Positions 8,468-17,353 of a DNA stretch of 64,000 nt are shown here, piece after piece. A model generated the notes under the pieces. That model made no database searches, was not told the DNA's origin, and saw only the letters and a program-made list of their open reading frames with translations. Source of the stretch: Candidatus Bathyarchaeota archaeon. GTDB taxonomy: Archaea > Thermoproteota > Bathyarchaeia > TCS64. The translations under genes were made by a program, and so were the position numbers. The stretch spans positions 56,914 through 120,913 of the forward strand of contig PBSW01000019.1 in NCBI GenBank assembly GCA_002726865.1. Reading direction: 5' to 3'. Position 1 is the first letter of the stretch, and each line of letters opens with the position of its first letter.

Positions 8468-8965
8468 TTAGAGCTTCAGATTTCCCTTCTCTAGGGCGGT
8501 AACTCCAGTCCTTGAGAGTTCCTCAATCCCTATCGGCCTTGTCTTGGATATGAACTCGTCGATCACCTCGGACTCGCCCGTTACCTCGGCAATGATGGAT
8601 TCGGCGTCGATGTGGAGAATGAGGCCGTGGTAGGCATTCACATGTCGGAGAGTCTCCTCCCGGGCCATGGGATCAACGGTGTCAACCTTGATGAGGACCA
8701 TCTCCCGCATTATGCTCCGCATCTTGTCTAGTCGCTTCACCTTGATGATGTCCACCATCTTTTCGAGCTGGAGAACGATCTGGTTCAGCTCCTTGTTGTT
8801 GGCGTAGACGGAAACGGTCATCCTAGAGATCTGATGGCCCTCTACGGGCCCTACTGAGATACTCTCGATGTTAAAGCCCCGACGCCTGAACATGTTGGAG
8901 ACATTGAAGAGAACTCCTGCCTTGTTCTCAACGAGGAAAGCTATAGTATTCAGTGGCGGCATCAT
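8468..8965 (-). CDS. ilvH: Acetolactate synthase regulatory (small) subunit
   Basis: 165 residues. The N-terminal ACT domain (TIAFLVENKAGVLFNVSNMFRRRGFNI) binds the feedback inhibitor valine in this family; the C-terminal ALS_ss_C domain follows (VAKVDTVDP-like LIKVDTVDPMAREETL). It activates and regulates IlvB. The start overlaps the ilvB stop in TAATG, so translation is probably coupled, and ilvC follows 11 nt after its stop. Length and order ilvB-ilvH-ilvC are standard. Confidence 0.95.
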   Translation of the reverse strand: MMPPLNTIAFLVENKAGVLFNVSNMFRRRGFNIESISVGPVEGHQISRMTVSVYANNKELNQIVLQLEKMVDIIKVKRLDKMRSIMREMVLIKVDTVDPMAREETLRHVNAYHGLILHIDAESIIAEVTGESEVIDEFISKTRPIGIEELSRTGVTALEKGNLKL

Positions 8966-10653
8966 TAGGCCACCAGCAGGATATCCCTAAGCCCCTTCCC
9001 AGGGGGCACCATGGGGAAAACGTTCTCCTCGGGGTCGATGGATACATCGATCACAGTGGTAAGGTTGCTATCTATGGCGGTTTGAACCGCCTTTTCAAAA
9101 TCGACGATAGTCTCCGGACGGACCCCCACGGCCCCATAGGCCTCCGCGAGCTTCACGAAGTCGGGATACGCCCCCTGCCTCACCGCCATGTAGCGTCGCC
9201 CGTAGAAGAGCCTCTGCCACTGGGCTACCATCCCCAGCATCCTATTGTTAAGGACCACAACAATGACAGGGAAGTCATCCTCAACGGCGGTCGCGAGGCT
9301 ATTCTCGGTCATGGCAAAGCTCCCATCCCCCGCGATGTCCACCACGGGCAGGTCTGGCCTTGCAGCCTTGGCCCCGATGGCAGCAGGGAAGCCCCATCCC
9401 ATTGTCCCGAGACCGCCGGAGCTAAAGAAGGTTCGAGGGGCGTAAGAGTCAAAATAGAGGGCAGCCCACATCTGGCACTGGCCCACCTCAGTGGTGACCA
9501 GGGCATTTCTGGGGAGCACCTTCCTGAGGGCCCTCAAAACGGCCGGTGCCCTCATGTGAGGGGTTTCGGAGAGTTCAGGGGGAACATACTCAGCCCGGAA
9601 CTTTTCAAGTTTTTTAATCCAGTCACCTTTGGTAGGGGACTGGTAGCTTAGCTTCTTGAGGCGCTTGACGATACCCTGAATAGCAAGCTTGGCATCCCCG
9701 ATCACCCGGGTCACCGTCTCGACGTTCTTATCAACCTCGCTCCTGTCAATGTCGATGTGGATCACTTTGGATCCCTGGCTGAAATCCTCAAGGCTGGCAG
9801 TGGTCCTATCCGAAAATCGGGCACCCACTACTAGGAGGACGTCCGCGTCTGAGACCAACATGTTAGCTTCACCAGTGCCGTGCATTCCGCAGAGGCCAGC
9901 GAAGAGGGGATGATCGCTAGGGATTGAGCCTTTTCCCATGAGACTCGTGACAACAGGTGCCATAAGCATACCCGCGATTTTTATGACCTCAGGCGATGCG
10001 TTGGAGGCTATAACGCCGCCCCCTGCCATAACAACAGGTCTCCGAGCCTTGGAGATGAGAGTAGCTGCCCAGTCCATCTCCCGGGGATCCGGCTCCCGGT
10101 TCACATTGTATCCCCTAAAGCTCACCTCGTCGGGGAACTCAATATCCTCGACGTTGATCTGACAGTCCTTCGGGAGATCCACCAGGACGGCTCCTTGCCT
10201 CCCCGTGGAGGCAATGTGGAACGCTGATTTGATGGCCAGCGGGATCTCAGAGGGGCGCCTCACCTGGATGTTATACTTTGTAGCGGAAGCGGTGATACCG
10301 ATGATGTCCACCTCTTGAAATGCGTCGCTTCCCACCGCTTTCAGGGGGACCTGCCCGGTAAAAGCTACAACAGGGGCAGAGTCGATGTTCGCCGTGGCAA
10401 TTCCAGTGACGAGGTTCGTCGCCCCTGGGCCTGAGGTGGCGAGGCATACGCCGACCTTTCCTAGGGCCCTAGCATATCCATCGGCCATGTGGACCGCGCC
10501 CTGCTCGTGGCGAGCCATTACGAACCTAAGGTCACTCCCCCAGAGCTCGTCGCAGATGGGAAGCACTGCACCCCCGGTGACACCGAATATCATATTGACG
10601 TTCTCACGTTTGAGGCCCTCTACGAAGGCCTTAGAACCAGACATTTCAACCAT
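8965..10653 (-). CDS. ilvB: Acetolactate synthase catalytic subunit
   Basis: 562 residues, ThDP-dependent. The Pyr domain has the catalytic Glu in MARHEQGAVHMADGYARA. The central domain contains KNVETVTRVIGDAK. The C-terminal PP domain has the ThDP/Mg motif GDGSFAMTENSLATAVEDDFPVIVVVLNN in order (GDG...NN). It condenses two pyruvates, or pyruvate with 2-oxobutyrate. Start: ATG at 10651-10653 with AGGAGG 7 nt upstream. A TATA-like element at 10737-10751 predicts a ~60-nt leader; three 45-bp repeats lie further upstream. Confidence 0.96.
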   Translation of the reverse strand: MVEMSGSKAFVEGLKRENVNMIFGVTGGAVLPICDELWGSDLRFVMARHEQGAVHMADGYARALGKVGVCLATSGPGATNLVTGIATANIDSAPVVAFTGQVPLKAVGSDAFQEVDIIGITASATKYNIQVRRPSEIPLAIKSAFHIASTGRQGAVLVDLPKDCQINVEDIEFPDEVSFRGYNVNREPDPREMDWAATLISKARRPVVMAGGGVIASNASPEVIKIAGMLMAPVVTSLMGKGSIPSDHPLFAGLCGMHGTGEANMLVSDADVLLVVGARFSDRTTASLEDFSQGSKVIHIDIDRSEVDKNVETVTRVIGDAKLAIQGIVKRLKKLSYQSPTKGDWIKKLEKFRAEYVPPELSETPHMRAPAVLRALRKVLPRNALVTTEVGQCQMWAALYFDSYAPRTFFSSGGLGTMGWGFPAAIGAKAARPDLPVVDIAGDGSFAMTENSLATAVEDDFPVIVVVLNNRMLGMVAQWQRLFYGRRYMAVRQGAYPDFVKLAEAYGAVGVRPETIVDFEKAVQTAIDSNLTTVIDVSIDPEENVFPMVPPGKGLRDILLVA

Positions 10654-10736
10654 TGTGATTCCTCCTTTTAGTTACCCCAGAGTGGACTGGCATCTCCATT
10701 TCGTTACCTACAAGTTTTACGCACGGCTCCGAGGCC

Positions 10737-10751
10737 GTTTTGTATAGTTTC
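10737..10751 (-). promoter_or_regulatory. Putative TATA element of ilvB
   Basis: AT-rich core reading ACTATACAAAAC on the minus strand, ~90 nt before the ilvB ATG. This would give a transcript start near 10712-10715 and a leader with the strong AGGAGG site. Confidence 0.45.
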
Positions 10752-10785
10752 TTTTCGGGTGGGCCTTAGGGCTGAATAAAACGAG

Positions 10786-10885
10786 ACCCCATTTACATTT
10801 CCCCCAATGTTGGAGGCTGAACAAAGCAATACCCCATTTACGTCCATCCATTATTTGGGAACTTGAGAATGTGAAACCCCATTTC
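10786..10885 (-). repeat. Three direct repeats at exact 45-bp spacing upstream of ilvB
   Basis: ACCCCATTT occurs at 10786, 10831 and 10876 on the plus strand, exactly 45 bp apart. The flanks are also partly shared: a GGCTGAA-type block precedes the first two copies and TTGG/TTGGG precedes copies two and three. On the minus strand the copies are in one open frame and encode KWG at residues 12, 27 and 42 of a 66-residue ORF, giving 15-residue units of the form KWGxxLFS. They lie upstream of the putative ilvB TATA element. They could be an operator array or a repeat peptide; I cannot decide. Confidence 0.75.
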
Positions 10886-10960
10886 AACCTCTCCGATAAG
10901 CCAGTGGATAAGGGCAACGGATGACGGGCATAAAAAGATTACTGCACGTCCAAGCAGACA

Positions 10961-11218
10961 CTACCCAAGTCTATAAACGAGGTCCCCCTGCCGGACCCTG
11001 TCGTCAACCTTCATCCCGACGTCATCCCCCGCCCCCGCCTCCTCAATGTCGGCCCCCTTGACCTGCATCGAGGTGACCGTCATCTCATAGTTAGTAGTCA
11101 TCCCCTTAATCGCGATCCTATCCCCCAACTTGAGTGATCCTGATAGGTCCACTACAGCGACACCGATTCGAGTGAAATAGTGGATGACCTCCCCTACATT
11201 CTTCAAACTTTTCGGCAT
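10961..11218 (-). CDS. Small EF-Tu domain-2-like protein
   Basis: 85 residues from MPKSLKNVGEVIHYFTRIGVA. It is a single translation-factor beta-barrel (EF-Tu domain 2 type): GSLKLGDRIAIKG, then TSMQVKGADIEEAGAGDDVGMKV, matching the barrel seen after the G domain in EF-Tu/IF2. There is no GTPase domain. Free-standing copies are widespread in archaea as 'translation elongation factor-like protein' of unknown function. I start at the ATG 11216-11218; a longer frame adds 19 residues that do not fit the barrel. It is divergently arranged with threonine synthase. Confidence 0.8.
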   Translation of the reverse strand: MPKSLKNVGEVIHYFTRIGVAVVDLSGSLKLGDRIAIKGMTTNYEMTVTSMQVKGADIEEAGAGDDVGMKVDDRVRQGDLVYRLG

Positions 11219-11315
11219 GTTGGTGAATACAAGAGAATGCCTAAAAAAACTTTCCAAAAACCGATCCCATATCAAGGTTTAAGCACAACTGTGATCATAA
11301 TTAAAACCGTTCAAA

Positions 11316-12533
11316 ATGAGCTATTTCACGCATCTAGAATGTTCAAAATGCGACCACTGGCATGATATCAACAAGGTCCAGACCGTCTGCGTTGAGTGTG
11401 GAAAGCCCCTCTTCGCGAGGTACGACCTCGAGACAGTGAAGAGCGACGTCTCCCCCGCCGACCTTGTAGGTAGAGAAGCGTCGATGTGGAGGTATTGGGA
11501 GCTCCTCCCGGTGAAAAACAAGGCCAATAAGGTCAGCCTTGGCGAGGGCTGGACCCCCCTTACCCAGGTGAAGCACCTTGGTAAGGCCATCAGGCTTCCG
11601 GACCTTTGGATCAAGGACGAGGGAATTATCCCCACAGGGACGTTCAAGGCCAGGGGCCTAGCGATGGCAGTCTCTAAGGCTAAAGAGCTAGGCATCGAGA
11701 AAATCGCCCTCCCTTCTGCAGGGAATGCCGCCGGAGCGATGGCAGCCTACGGGGCCAGAGCTAGGATGGAGAGCTATGTCTTCATGCCTGTAGACGCCCC
11801 CGATGTCAACAAGATCGAATGCCAGATCGTAGGTGCCAAGGTTTTTCTAGTAAACGGGCTCATCACTGACGCCGGTAAAATGGTAGCTGATGGGATCCCC
11901 GATATGGGTTGGTTCCCTCTATCTACGCTGAAGGAACCCTATCGGGTTGAGGGAAAGAAGACAATGGGCATTGAGGTGGTCGAGCAGTTTGAATGGAGCC
12001 TCCCAGATGTTATCATCTATCCCACGGGTGGGGGCACAGGTATCATTGGGATGTGGAAGGTCTTTGACGAGCTCGAAGAACTGGGTTGGATTGGGAGCGA
12101 GCGCCCAAAAATGGTCTCAGTCCAGGCGTCTGGATGCGCCCCAATACCTAAAGCCTTCGAAGAGGAGAAGGGGGAATCCGAGTTCTGGCAGAATGCCGAG
12201 ACCCTCGCTACTGGTCTTCGGGTGCCTCACGCCCTCGGCGACTTTCTGGTCCTTAATGCCGCTAGGGAGAGTGGAGGATCAGCATTGGCTGTGACTGATG
12301 ACGAGATCATAGACGGAATTGGACAGATTGCTAAAGAGGAGGGGCTTTTCGTCTGCCCCGAAGGGGCCGCCACATTTGCCGCCCTCAAATATCTTATTGA
12401 CGACGGAAAAGTTGACAAGGATGAGAGGGTGGTACTGTTCAACACAGGCTCCGGCATAAAATACACTACCCTCTTTGAGATAGATGCACCCGTCTTCGAT
12501 ATTGGAGAAAAGATCGACTACAAAAACCTATAG
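11316..12533 (+). CDS. thrC: Threonine synthase
   Basis: 405 residues, fold-type II PLP enzyme. An N-terminal zinc knuckle (CSKC at 9-12, CVEC at ~26-29) precedes the catalytic domain, as in many archaeal ThrC. The PLP lysine is in PTGTFKARG; ALPSAGNAAGAMAAYG and YPTGGGTGIIGMWK are the substrate and phosphate loops. It converts O-phosphohomoserine to threonine. The gene appears monocistronic, divergent from the EF-Tu-like gene, with the next gene 60 nt downstream on the same strand. Confidence 0.93.
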   Translation: MSYFTHLECSKCDHWHDINKVQTVCVECGKPLFARYDLETVKSDVSPADLVGREASMWRYWELLPVKNKANKVSLGEGWTPLTQVKHLGKAIRLPDLWIKDEGIIPTGTFKARGLAMAVSKAKELGIEKIALPSAGNAAGAMAAYGARARMESYVFMPVDAPDVNKIECQIVGAKVFLVNGLITDAGKMVADGIPDMGWFPLSTLKEPYRVEGKKTMGIEVVEQFEWSLPDVIIYPTGGGTGIIGMWKVFDELEELGWIGSERPKMVSVQASGCAPIPKAFEEEKGESEFWQNAETLATGLRVPHALGDFLVLNAARESGGSALAVTDDEIIDGIGQIAKEEGLFVCPEGAATFAALKYLIDDGKVDKDERVVLFNTGSGIKYTTLFEIDAPVFDIGEKIDYKNL

Positions 12534-12592
12534 GGGTATCCAGACGTTTTACCTAAAGCCTATCTTTATCTGGACTCAAGGCGGAAGCACTG

Positions 12593-13405
12593 ATGCCGCA
12601 AGTCAAAAAGGGAATAAAGTTGAAAGTTGGTAATCACGTATCAAATGGTCATCCTCGGTCCGAGTCCATCAGGATCAGGGAAAGACTCACAAGACACATC
12701 GAGACCAAGGTTCTAGCACTTGCAGGGCTCATTGCCCACGGCAGGGGGGAGGCTTTTGACTATATCCTCGGGGAGAAGACCACACCTTCAGCGCAGACAT
12801 CTATAACTGCCGCAGTGGCAATGCTTCTCCTTGCAGATCAACCGGTGTTATCGGTGAACGGGAACGTGGTTGCTCTGTGCGCCAGAGAGCTCGTTGACCT
12901 CTCTAATGTAACGGGCGCCAAGCTGGAAGTAAATCTTTTTCATAGGCTCCCCGGAAGGGAGGAAGCCATCGAAGCGGAGCTCAAGGAGGCTGGCGCGAGG
13001 GGAATCCTAGGCGTGGATGGATCGGCAACCGCAAAGATTGAGGAGGTCTTTAGTGACCGTCGCACCGTGGACCCTAGAGGGATCTATATAGCCGACGTGG
13101 TCTTCGTCCCTCTGGAGGACGGTGACAGGACAGAGGGATTAGTCAGAATGGGGAAGAAGGTCGTAACGGTGGACCTGAACCCAATATCTAGGACGGCCCA
13201 GTTTGCGGACGTGACCATAGTCGATAACGTTGTAAGGGCGATGCCCCTGCTAGTATCCGAGGCCAAGAACCTGAAGAAAGAGAGCCCCGAGACTCTGAGG
13301 GAGATTGTAAACGCTTACAGCAACAGGGACGCTCTCTCGGACGCTTTGAAAACAATACTCAAGAGGCTAGCAAAACTCTCGGAATCTAAAGTAATCCAGA
13401 AATAG
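12593..13405 (+). CDS. 4-phosphopantoate-beta-alanine ligase (archaeal phosphopantothenate synthetase)
   Basis: 270 residues of the archaeal DUF137 family. The signature HPRSESIRIRERL and GLIAHGRGEAFDYILGEKTT is clear; NGNVVALCARELV and the C-terminal VDLNPISRTAQFADVTIVDN follow. It condenses 4-phosphopantoate with beta-alanine using ATP, replacing bacterial PanC/CoaA. The next two genes encode PanB and pantoate kinase, so the whole ketoisovalerate-to-4-phosphopantothenate path apart from ketopantoate reductase is here. The start ATG is at 12593; the first ~20 residues are a variable leader. Confidence 0.93.
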   Translation: MPQVKKGIKLKVGNHVSNGHPRSESIRIRERLTRHIETKVLALAGLIAHGRGEAFDYILGEKTTPSAQTSITAAVAMLLLADQPVLSVNGNVVALCARELVDLSNVTGAKLEVNLFHRLPGREEAIEAELKEAGARGILGVDGSATAKIEEVFSDRRTVDPRGIYIADVVFVPLEDGDRTEGLVRMGKKVVTVDLNPISRTAQFADVTIVDNVVRAMPLLVSEAKNLKKESPETLREIVNAYSNRDALSDALKTILKRLAKLSESKVIQK

Positions 13406-13492
13406 TTCTAGGGCTGGGATCATTCAGTATGAAGATTTCTTGGTCGTATATAGGCCATTTCTAGAAAGTTCCATGTTTAAGGAGGAAGTGAA

Positions 13493-14260
13493 ATGAATGT
13501 TGAGGAAGTGAAGCGCCTCAAAGGCGTAAGAAAGATAACTGTCCTAACAGCTTACGATTATCAGACGGCTAAAATAATCGATGATATGGGTATCGATATG
13601 ATCCTCGTGGGGGACAGCCTCGGAATGGTGGTCCTAGGATATCATGACACCAAAAAAGTGACGATGATGGACATGATACGGCATACCCAAGCCGTTGCCA
13701 GAGGTGTCAAATCAGCTATCGTTATAGGAGACCTGCCCATCCACAGTTTCGACACTGTTGAGGACGCCCTCGCCAACTCTAAGCGACTGGTGGAGGCCGG
13801 AGCCCATGCAGTCAAACTCGAGGGAAACAAACCGGAAATCATAAGGGCAATCATTGAAGCAGGTATCCCTGTGCAGGGGCACCTCGGGCTACTCCCTCAA
13901 ACGGCTAAAAGCATGAAGGTTAGAGGAAAGAGAAGCCGCGATGCTGAACAGATCCTCGCAGATGCAAAAGTTTTGGACTCGCTTGGGGTGTTCTCCCTAG
14001 TGTTAGAGTGTATCCCCTTGGATCTTGCGAGACGGATCACTGGGGCTGTTGCTACGTCCACCATTGGGATCGGGGCGGGAGTCCACTGTGATGGTCAAGT
14101 CCTTGTTATGAACGATATGCTCGGGATGGATGATGGCTACTGCCCTAGGCACGCGAATGCCTATCTCGACCTCAACAACCTTATCGGAAAGGCTGTGAAA
14201 AGTTATATTGAGGACGTGAAAACGGGGAGGTTCCCCGAAGACAGGCACTCATTCCACTGA
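13493..14260 (+). CDS. panB: 3-methyl-2-oxobutanoate hydroxymethyltransferase
   Basis: 255 residues, TIM barrel. Motifs: VLTAYDYQTAKIIDDMGIDMILVGDSLGMVVLGY, in which the Asp of GDS binds Mg2+, then GDLPIHSFDT, AHAVKLEG, and VQGHLGLLPQT with the active-site Glu region LECIPLDLARRIT. It adds a hydroxymethyl group from methylene-tetrahydropterin to 2-oxoisovalerate, giving ketopantoate. A strong GGAGG lies 7-8 nt before the ATG. It sits between the PPS and PoK genes, probably in one operon. Confidence 0.95.
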   Translation: MNVEEVKRLKGVRKITVLTAYDYQTAKIIDDMGIDMILVGDSLGMVVLGYHDTKKVTMMDMIRHTQAVARGVKSAIVIGDLPIHSFDTVEDALANSKRLVEAGAHAVKLEGNKPEIIRAIIEAGIPVQGHLGLLPQTAKSMKVRGKRSRDAEQILADAKVLDSLGVFSLVLECIPLDLARRITGAVATSTIGIGAGVHCDGQVLVMNDMLGMDDGYCPRHANAYLDLNNLIGKAVKSYIEDVKTGRFPEDRHSFH

Positions 14261-14310
14261 CCTCAGCGCAACACTTATCACATAAACTCAGGGGCACATA
14301 ATCGATTGAG

Positions 14311-15216
14311 TTGAAGAAAGCCTCAGCCTTCGCCCCCGGACACATCACGGGGTTCTTCCAAATATGCGATGAATCAAAAGACCCCTTGAGGAAGGGCTCC
14401 CGTGGCGCAGGATTCTCTGTAGAGATTGGGACCCAGACGAAAGTACAAGTAGAGCCCTCAAAGCGAGAGGCTATCAAAATCATCATAAACGGCAGAGTTA
14501 CGGGAGAAGCAATAGTCTCAGAAAACGCGGTCAGACGAATGCTCGAAATGGAAGAGGAGCATCAGAGGGTCGAGGTAACTCATGACATCGAAACACCGAT
14601 TGGGGCAGGCTTCAGCTCCAGCGGAGGCGGAGCGTTGACCATCACTATGGCCATGAACGAGGCCCTGGAGCTGGGCCTTTCAGATATTGATGTCTCTAGG
14701 ATCGCCCATCTCGCCGAGATAGAGTGTAGGACTGGGCTGGGATCCGTGTTTGCCGCGACTCAGGGGGGATTTGGTGTATTACACAGGCCCGGTGCCCCGG
14801 GGATTGGGGAGTCTATAAAATATGGAAGGAGCGATGAACTAGTTGCCTTCTATATCCACTTCGGGGCCATCTCTACTAGTAAAGCCCTCTCCAACCCAGC
14901 TCTTAGAAGGAGGATAAACGATCTGGGTGGAAATTTTGTTGATGAAATCAAGGAAGATCTTAGCGCTTCACGGTTTATGGAGCTATCTCGAAAGTTCACG
15001 GACTATGTTGGCATTACAACACCACAACTCCAGGGCATCCTCAACGCAGCTGACAAAGCAAGTGTACCATGTGCTATGGCCATGTTTGGGGAGGCGGTAT
15101 TCTCCTTAGTTGAAAAAGACAAGGCAGAAAGGGTTGAAGAATTTTATCGTAGAATCTCTTCGAACAGGGAAGTTCAACCCATATCCATTGATGAACACGG
15201 CGCCCGTTTACTGTAG
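14311..15216 (+). CDS. Pantoate kinase (archaeal GHMP kinase)
   Basis: 301 residues. It begins KKASAFAPGHITGFFQI, the diagnostic PoK N-terminus. The GHMP ATP loop ETPIGAGFSSSGGGALTITMA (glycine/serine rich) is at residues ~95-115. It phosphorylates pantoate to 4-phosphopantoate, the substrate of the ligase encoded two genes upstream. The start is a TTG at 14311; no in-frame ATG precedes it near the conserved N-terminus. Archaea use PoK plus PPS instead of PanC plus CoaA, so the cluster supports archaeal origin. Confidence 0.93.
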   Translation: MKKASAFAPGHITGFFQICDESKDPLRKGSRGAGFSVEIGTQTKVQVEPSKREAIKIIINGRVTGEAIVSENAVRRMLEMEEEHQRVEVTHDIETPIGAGFSSSGGGALTITMAMNEALELGLSDIDVSRIAHLAEIECRTGLGSVFAATQGGFGVLHRPGAPGIGESIKYGRSDELVAFYIHFGAISTSKALSNPALRRRINDLGGNFVDEIKEDLSASRFMELSRKFTDYVGITTPQLQGILNAADKASVPCAMAMFGEAVFSLVEKDKAERVEEFYRRISSNREVQPISIDEHGARLL

Positions 15217-15580
15217 ATGTCGGATCAGCTATAAGCAGGGAACATCTAGAAGTTTTGTGAAGATGACCTCGACTATGTTGTGAGCGCCTTTGAGTTCATT
15301 TCAACATTCATCTCGATTGTGAGGAAATTTCCTTAAACCATCGTCTTTAGGACGCTCTGGGGGTTCCACCTTTCCTTTATAGAGCCATGAAGGTTATCAT
15401 GCAAAACGCACGCGCCTCATAGTCCTCGGTGTTCTTAGCCTCCCAGTCCTTGAGCATCTGGGAGATCCAGATCCCGTCGAAACGGTGTAGGATTAAATTT
15501 CAGGGATTTGGGATTACCTGTGCAAAATCCAAAACGATTATTAAACCTGGAGGTCCCCTTTCCCCAACGAGTGAGAAAGC
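15217..15580. other. Gap with a coding-like remnant (minus strand 15377-15498)
   Basis: 364 nt. On the minus strand a 40-codon stretch without start codon at its head ends at TAA 15377-15379 and reads protein-like (…FDGIWISQMLKDWEAKN…, ending FMAL). It is closed upstream by TGA. This looks like the C-terminal remnant of a lost gene. Near 15535-15545 an ATTATTAAACC element and GGAGG precede the aminotransferase start. Confidence 0.4.
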
Positions 15581-16741
15581 ATGTTTACAGGAGATATTTT
15601 CAACTTTGCAACCATAGAGGGGATGCTCGAGGCCCCGGGCAGGAAATGGCACACACACACCCCAGATGTGATACCACTATGGATAGCAGACCCTGACTTC
15701 CCCGTCGCGATGGAAATAAAGAAGGCCCTCCTCAACTGCATCCACGACGAGGATCTATTTTACGGATTCAACGAGCCCACCATGGCGGCAATGGCGGAAA
15801 AGGTGACCAGGAAGAACAGCCTCGATGCGAGTGGGGAGGACATCCTCATCACCCAAGGGGTCATCCCAGCGATGTGGCTCGCAGTAAACCACGCGTGCAA
15901 AACAGGGGACGAGGTGATAGCCACCGATCCTATGTACTTTCACTTCTACTCGGCCCAAGAGGTCACGGGTACAATTCCCATCCGCTGGAACCTCAATATG
16001 GAAGATGGATACAATTTTGATGAAGAGGTTCTTAAAGAGCTGGTGACAGCCAAGACGAAACTCATCTTTGTCTGCAACCCCCACAACCCCACGGGGAGAG
16101 TAATGACTGAGAAAGAGCTCAAGGCCATAGCGGATATTGCAGTAGACAGCGAGATCACGGTGATGAGCGACGAGCTCTGGGAAGACATAATCTTCGATGG
16201 CAGGAAGCATATTTCCCTAGCCAGCCTAAGCCCAGAGATAGAGAGGCTCACCATGACCACCTGGGGATTCTCTAAGACCTTTGGGGTCGCAGGGATCCGG
16301 ATGGGGTATACCTGCGCCACCGACGAGGGGATGATGGCGAACCTCAAGAGGATTTCGGCTGATATCACCCGGACCACCAACAATATGGCGAAGGCCGCTG
16401 CTCCGGTGATGCTGGACCACCGTCTTGACTGGTGGCGTAGGGACATCATAACCCATCTGGAGAAGATCAGGGAAATCTGCTACAAGAGGCTGGACGAGTT
16501 ACCCGGAGTCACCTACCCCAAGTTGGAGGGTACATACTTAATGTTCCCAAAGTTTGACTACGATATCGTCAGTGATGAACTACAAAAGTACATGCTTGAG
16601 GTAGGAAAAATTGCCTTCACGTCGGGCTCTGAGTTCGGAGCCCAGGGGGAGGGGCATCTTAGGCTCTGCATGGCGACCAGCGAAGCCGTCATCAATGAGG
16701 CCTTTGATAGACTTGAAGGCGCCCTCTCCAACCTGAGGTAG
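15581..16741 (+). CDS. PLP aminotransferase, PatB/MalY-like
   Basis: 386 residues, fold-type I. Conserved features: PLWIADPDFP near the N-terminus, typical of the PatB/MalY cystathionine beta-lyase-like branch; CNPHNPTGRV; the PLP Asp in MSDELWEDIIF; and the Schiff-base lysine in WGFSKTFGVAGIRMGY. The C-terminus has the Arg motif GEGHLRLCMATS. The reaction could be beta-lyase or transamination; the MalY-like start favours a C-S lyase, but I would not fix the substrate. No obvious operon partners. Confidence 0.8.
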   Translation: MFTGDIFNFATIEGMLEAPGRKWHTHTPDVIPLWIADPDFPVAMEIKKALLNCIHDEDLFYGFNEPTMAAMAEKVTRKNSLDASGEDILITQGVIPAMWLAVNHACKTGDEVIATDPMYFHFYSAQEVTGTIPIRWNLNMEDGYNFDEEVLKELVTAKTKLIFVCNPHNPTGRVMTEKELKAIADIAVDSEITVMSDELWEDIIFDGRKHISLASLSPEIERLTMTTWGFSKTFGVAGIRMGYTCATDEGMMANLKRISADITRTTNNMAKAAAPVMLDHRLDWWRRDIITHLEKIREICYKRLDELPGVTYPKLEGTYLMFPKFDYDIVSDELQKYMLEVGKIAFTSGSEFGAQGEGHLRLCMATSEAVINEAFDRLEGALSNLR

Positions 16742-17353
16742 AACGGTTTTATTGAATAAAGAGGTGCCACCCCGTTTTTCAATATTTCATTATGGAGTGC
16801 AATAAGGTCCCTGTCTTTGCCCTCTCCGGTTCCTTCTTAAGATCCCCTCGACCCCTATTTCCTTGACGCGCTGGTACTCTGTCCTTAGGCCCCTTGAGAA
16901 TTCGGGCAGAGGAAGCAGCGCCCCTTCTCTGGGATCTTTTCACAATTAAAGATCTCACCTTATGACTTTTCAATATTGAGGTAGATTGTTATCTACGGTT
17001 ATCTACGGAATTTGATATAGTAATAGAGACCCCAAAGGTATCCCGCCTAGTCAAACCCCATGTAGCTCTCCGGGAAGTTACTTAACAAGTCGAAGGTGAG
17101 CCTCTTCAACTCGTCGGCGAGCCCCATAACTCTCCGTTTTCTGGCGTGGTAATGTCTAGCAAAAGGTCATACATTGACCTTATTGGAAATTGCCTTCTAT
17201 CGCACGCGGGGGCTGCTAACTATGACTTTTTGGATGCCATGACCCACTCTGGATCATTTTCAGGGCACGTTTCACGTACGCGATTTCACAAGCCTGAGGT
17301 CGGGGGTGATGTCAAAGACTTGGTCAGTAAAGAGACCATACCGTTAACCTGGG
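16742..17353. other. Gap; short minus-strand coding-like remnant 17047-17127
   Basis: 612 nt without a convincing gene. On the minus strand, ATG 17125-17127 to TAG 17047-17049 encodes 26 residues (MGLADELKRLTFDLLSNFPE…), and the frame continues upstream for ~11 more codons before a TGA. The amphipathic, protein-like composition suggests a gene end left over after decay. The remainder shows no RNA gene or repeat that I could recognise. Confidence 0.35.

Larger units (their letters stand above)
10654..10960. other. ilvB upstream region with promoter and repeats
   Basis: 307-nt gap. It contains the ilvB Shine-Dalgarno, a TATA-like element at 10737-10751 (minus strand) and the three 45-bp-spaced repeats described separately. 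A 66-codon minus-strand frame (10717-10917) spans the repeats. Confidence 0.6.

Noticed and set aside
10786..10885. CRISPR-like array
   Set aside because: Only three degenerate copies with a short 9-10 bp core and no uniform spacers; no cas genes nearby.
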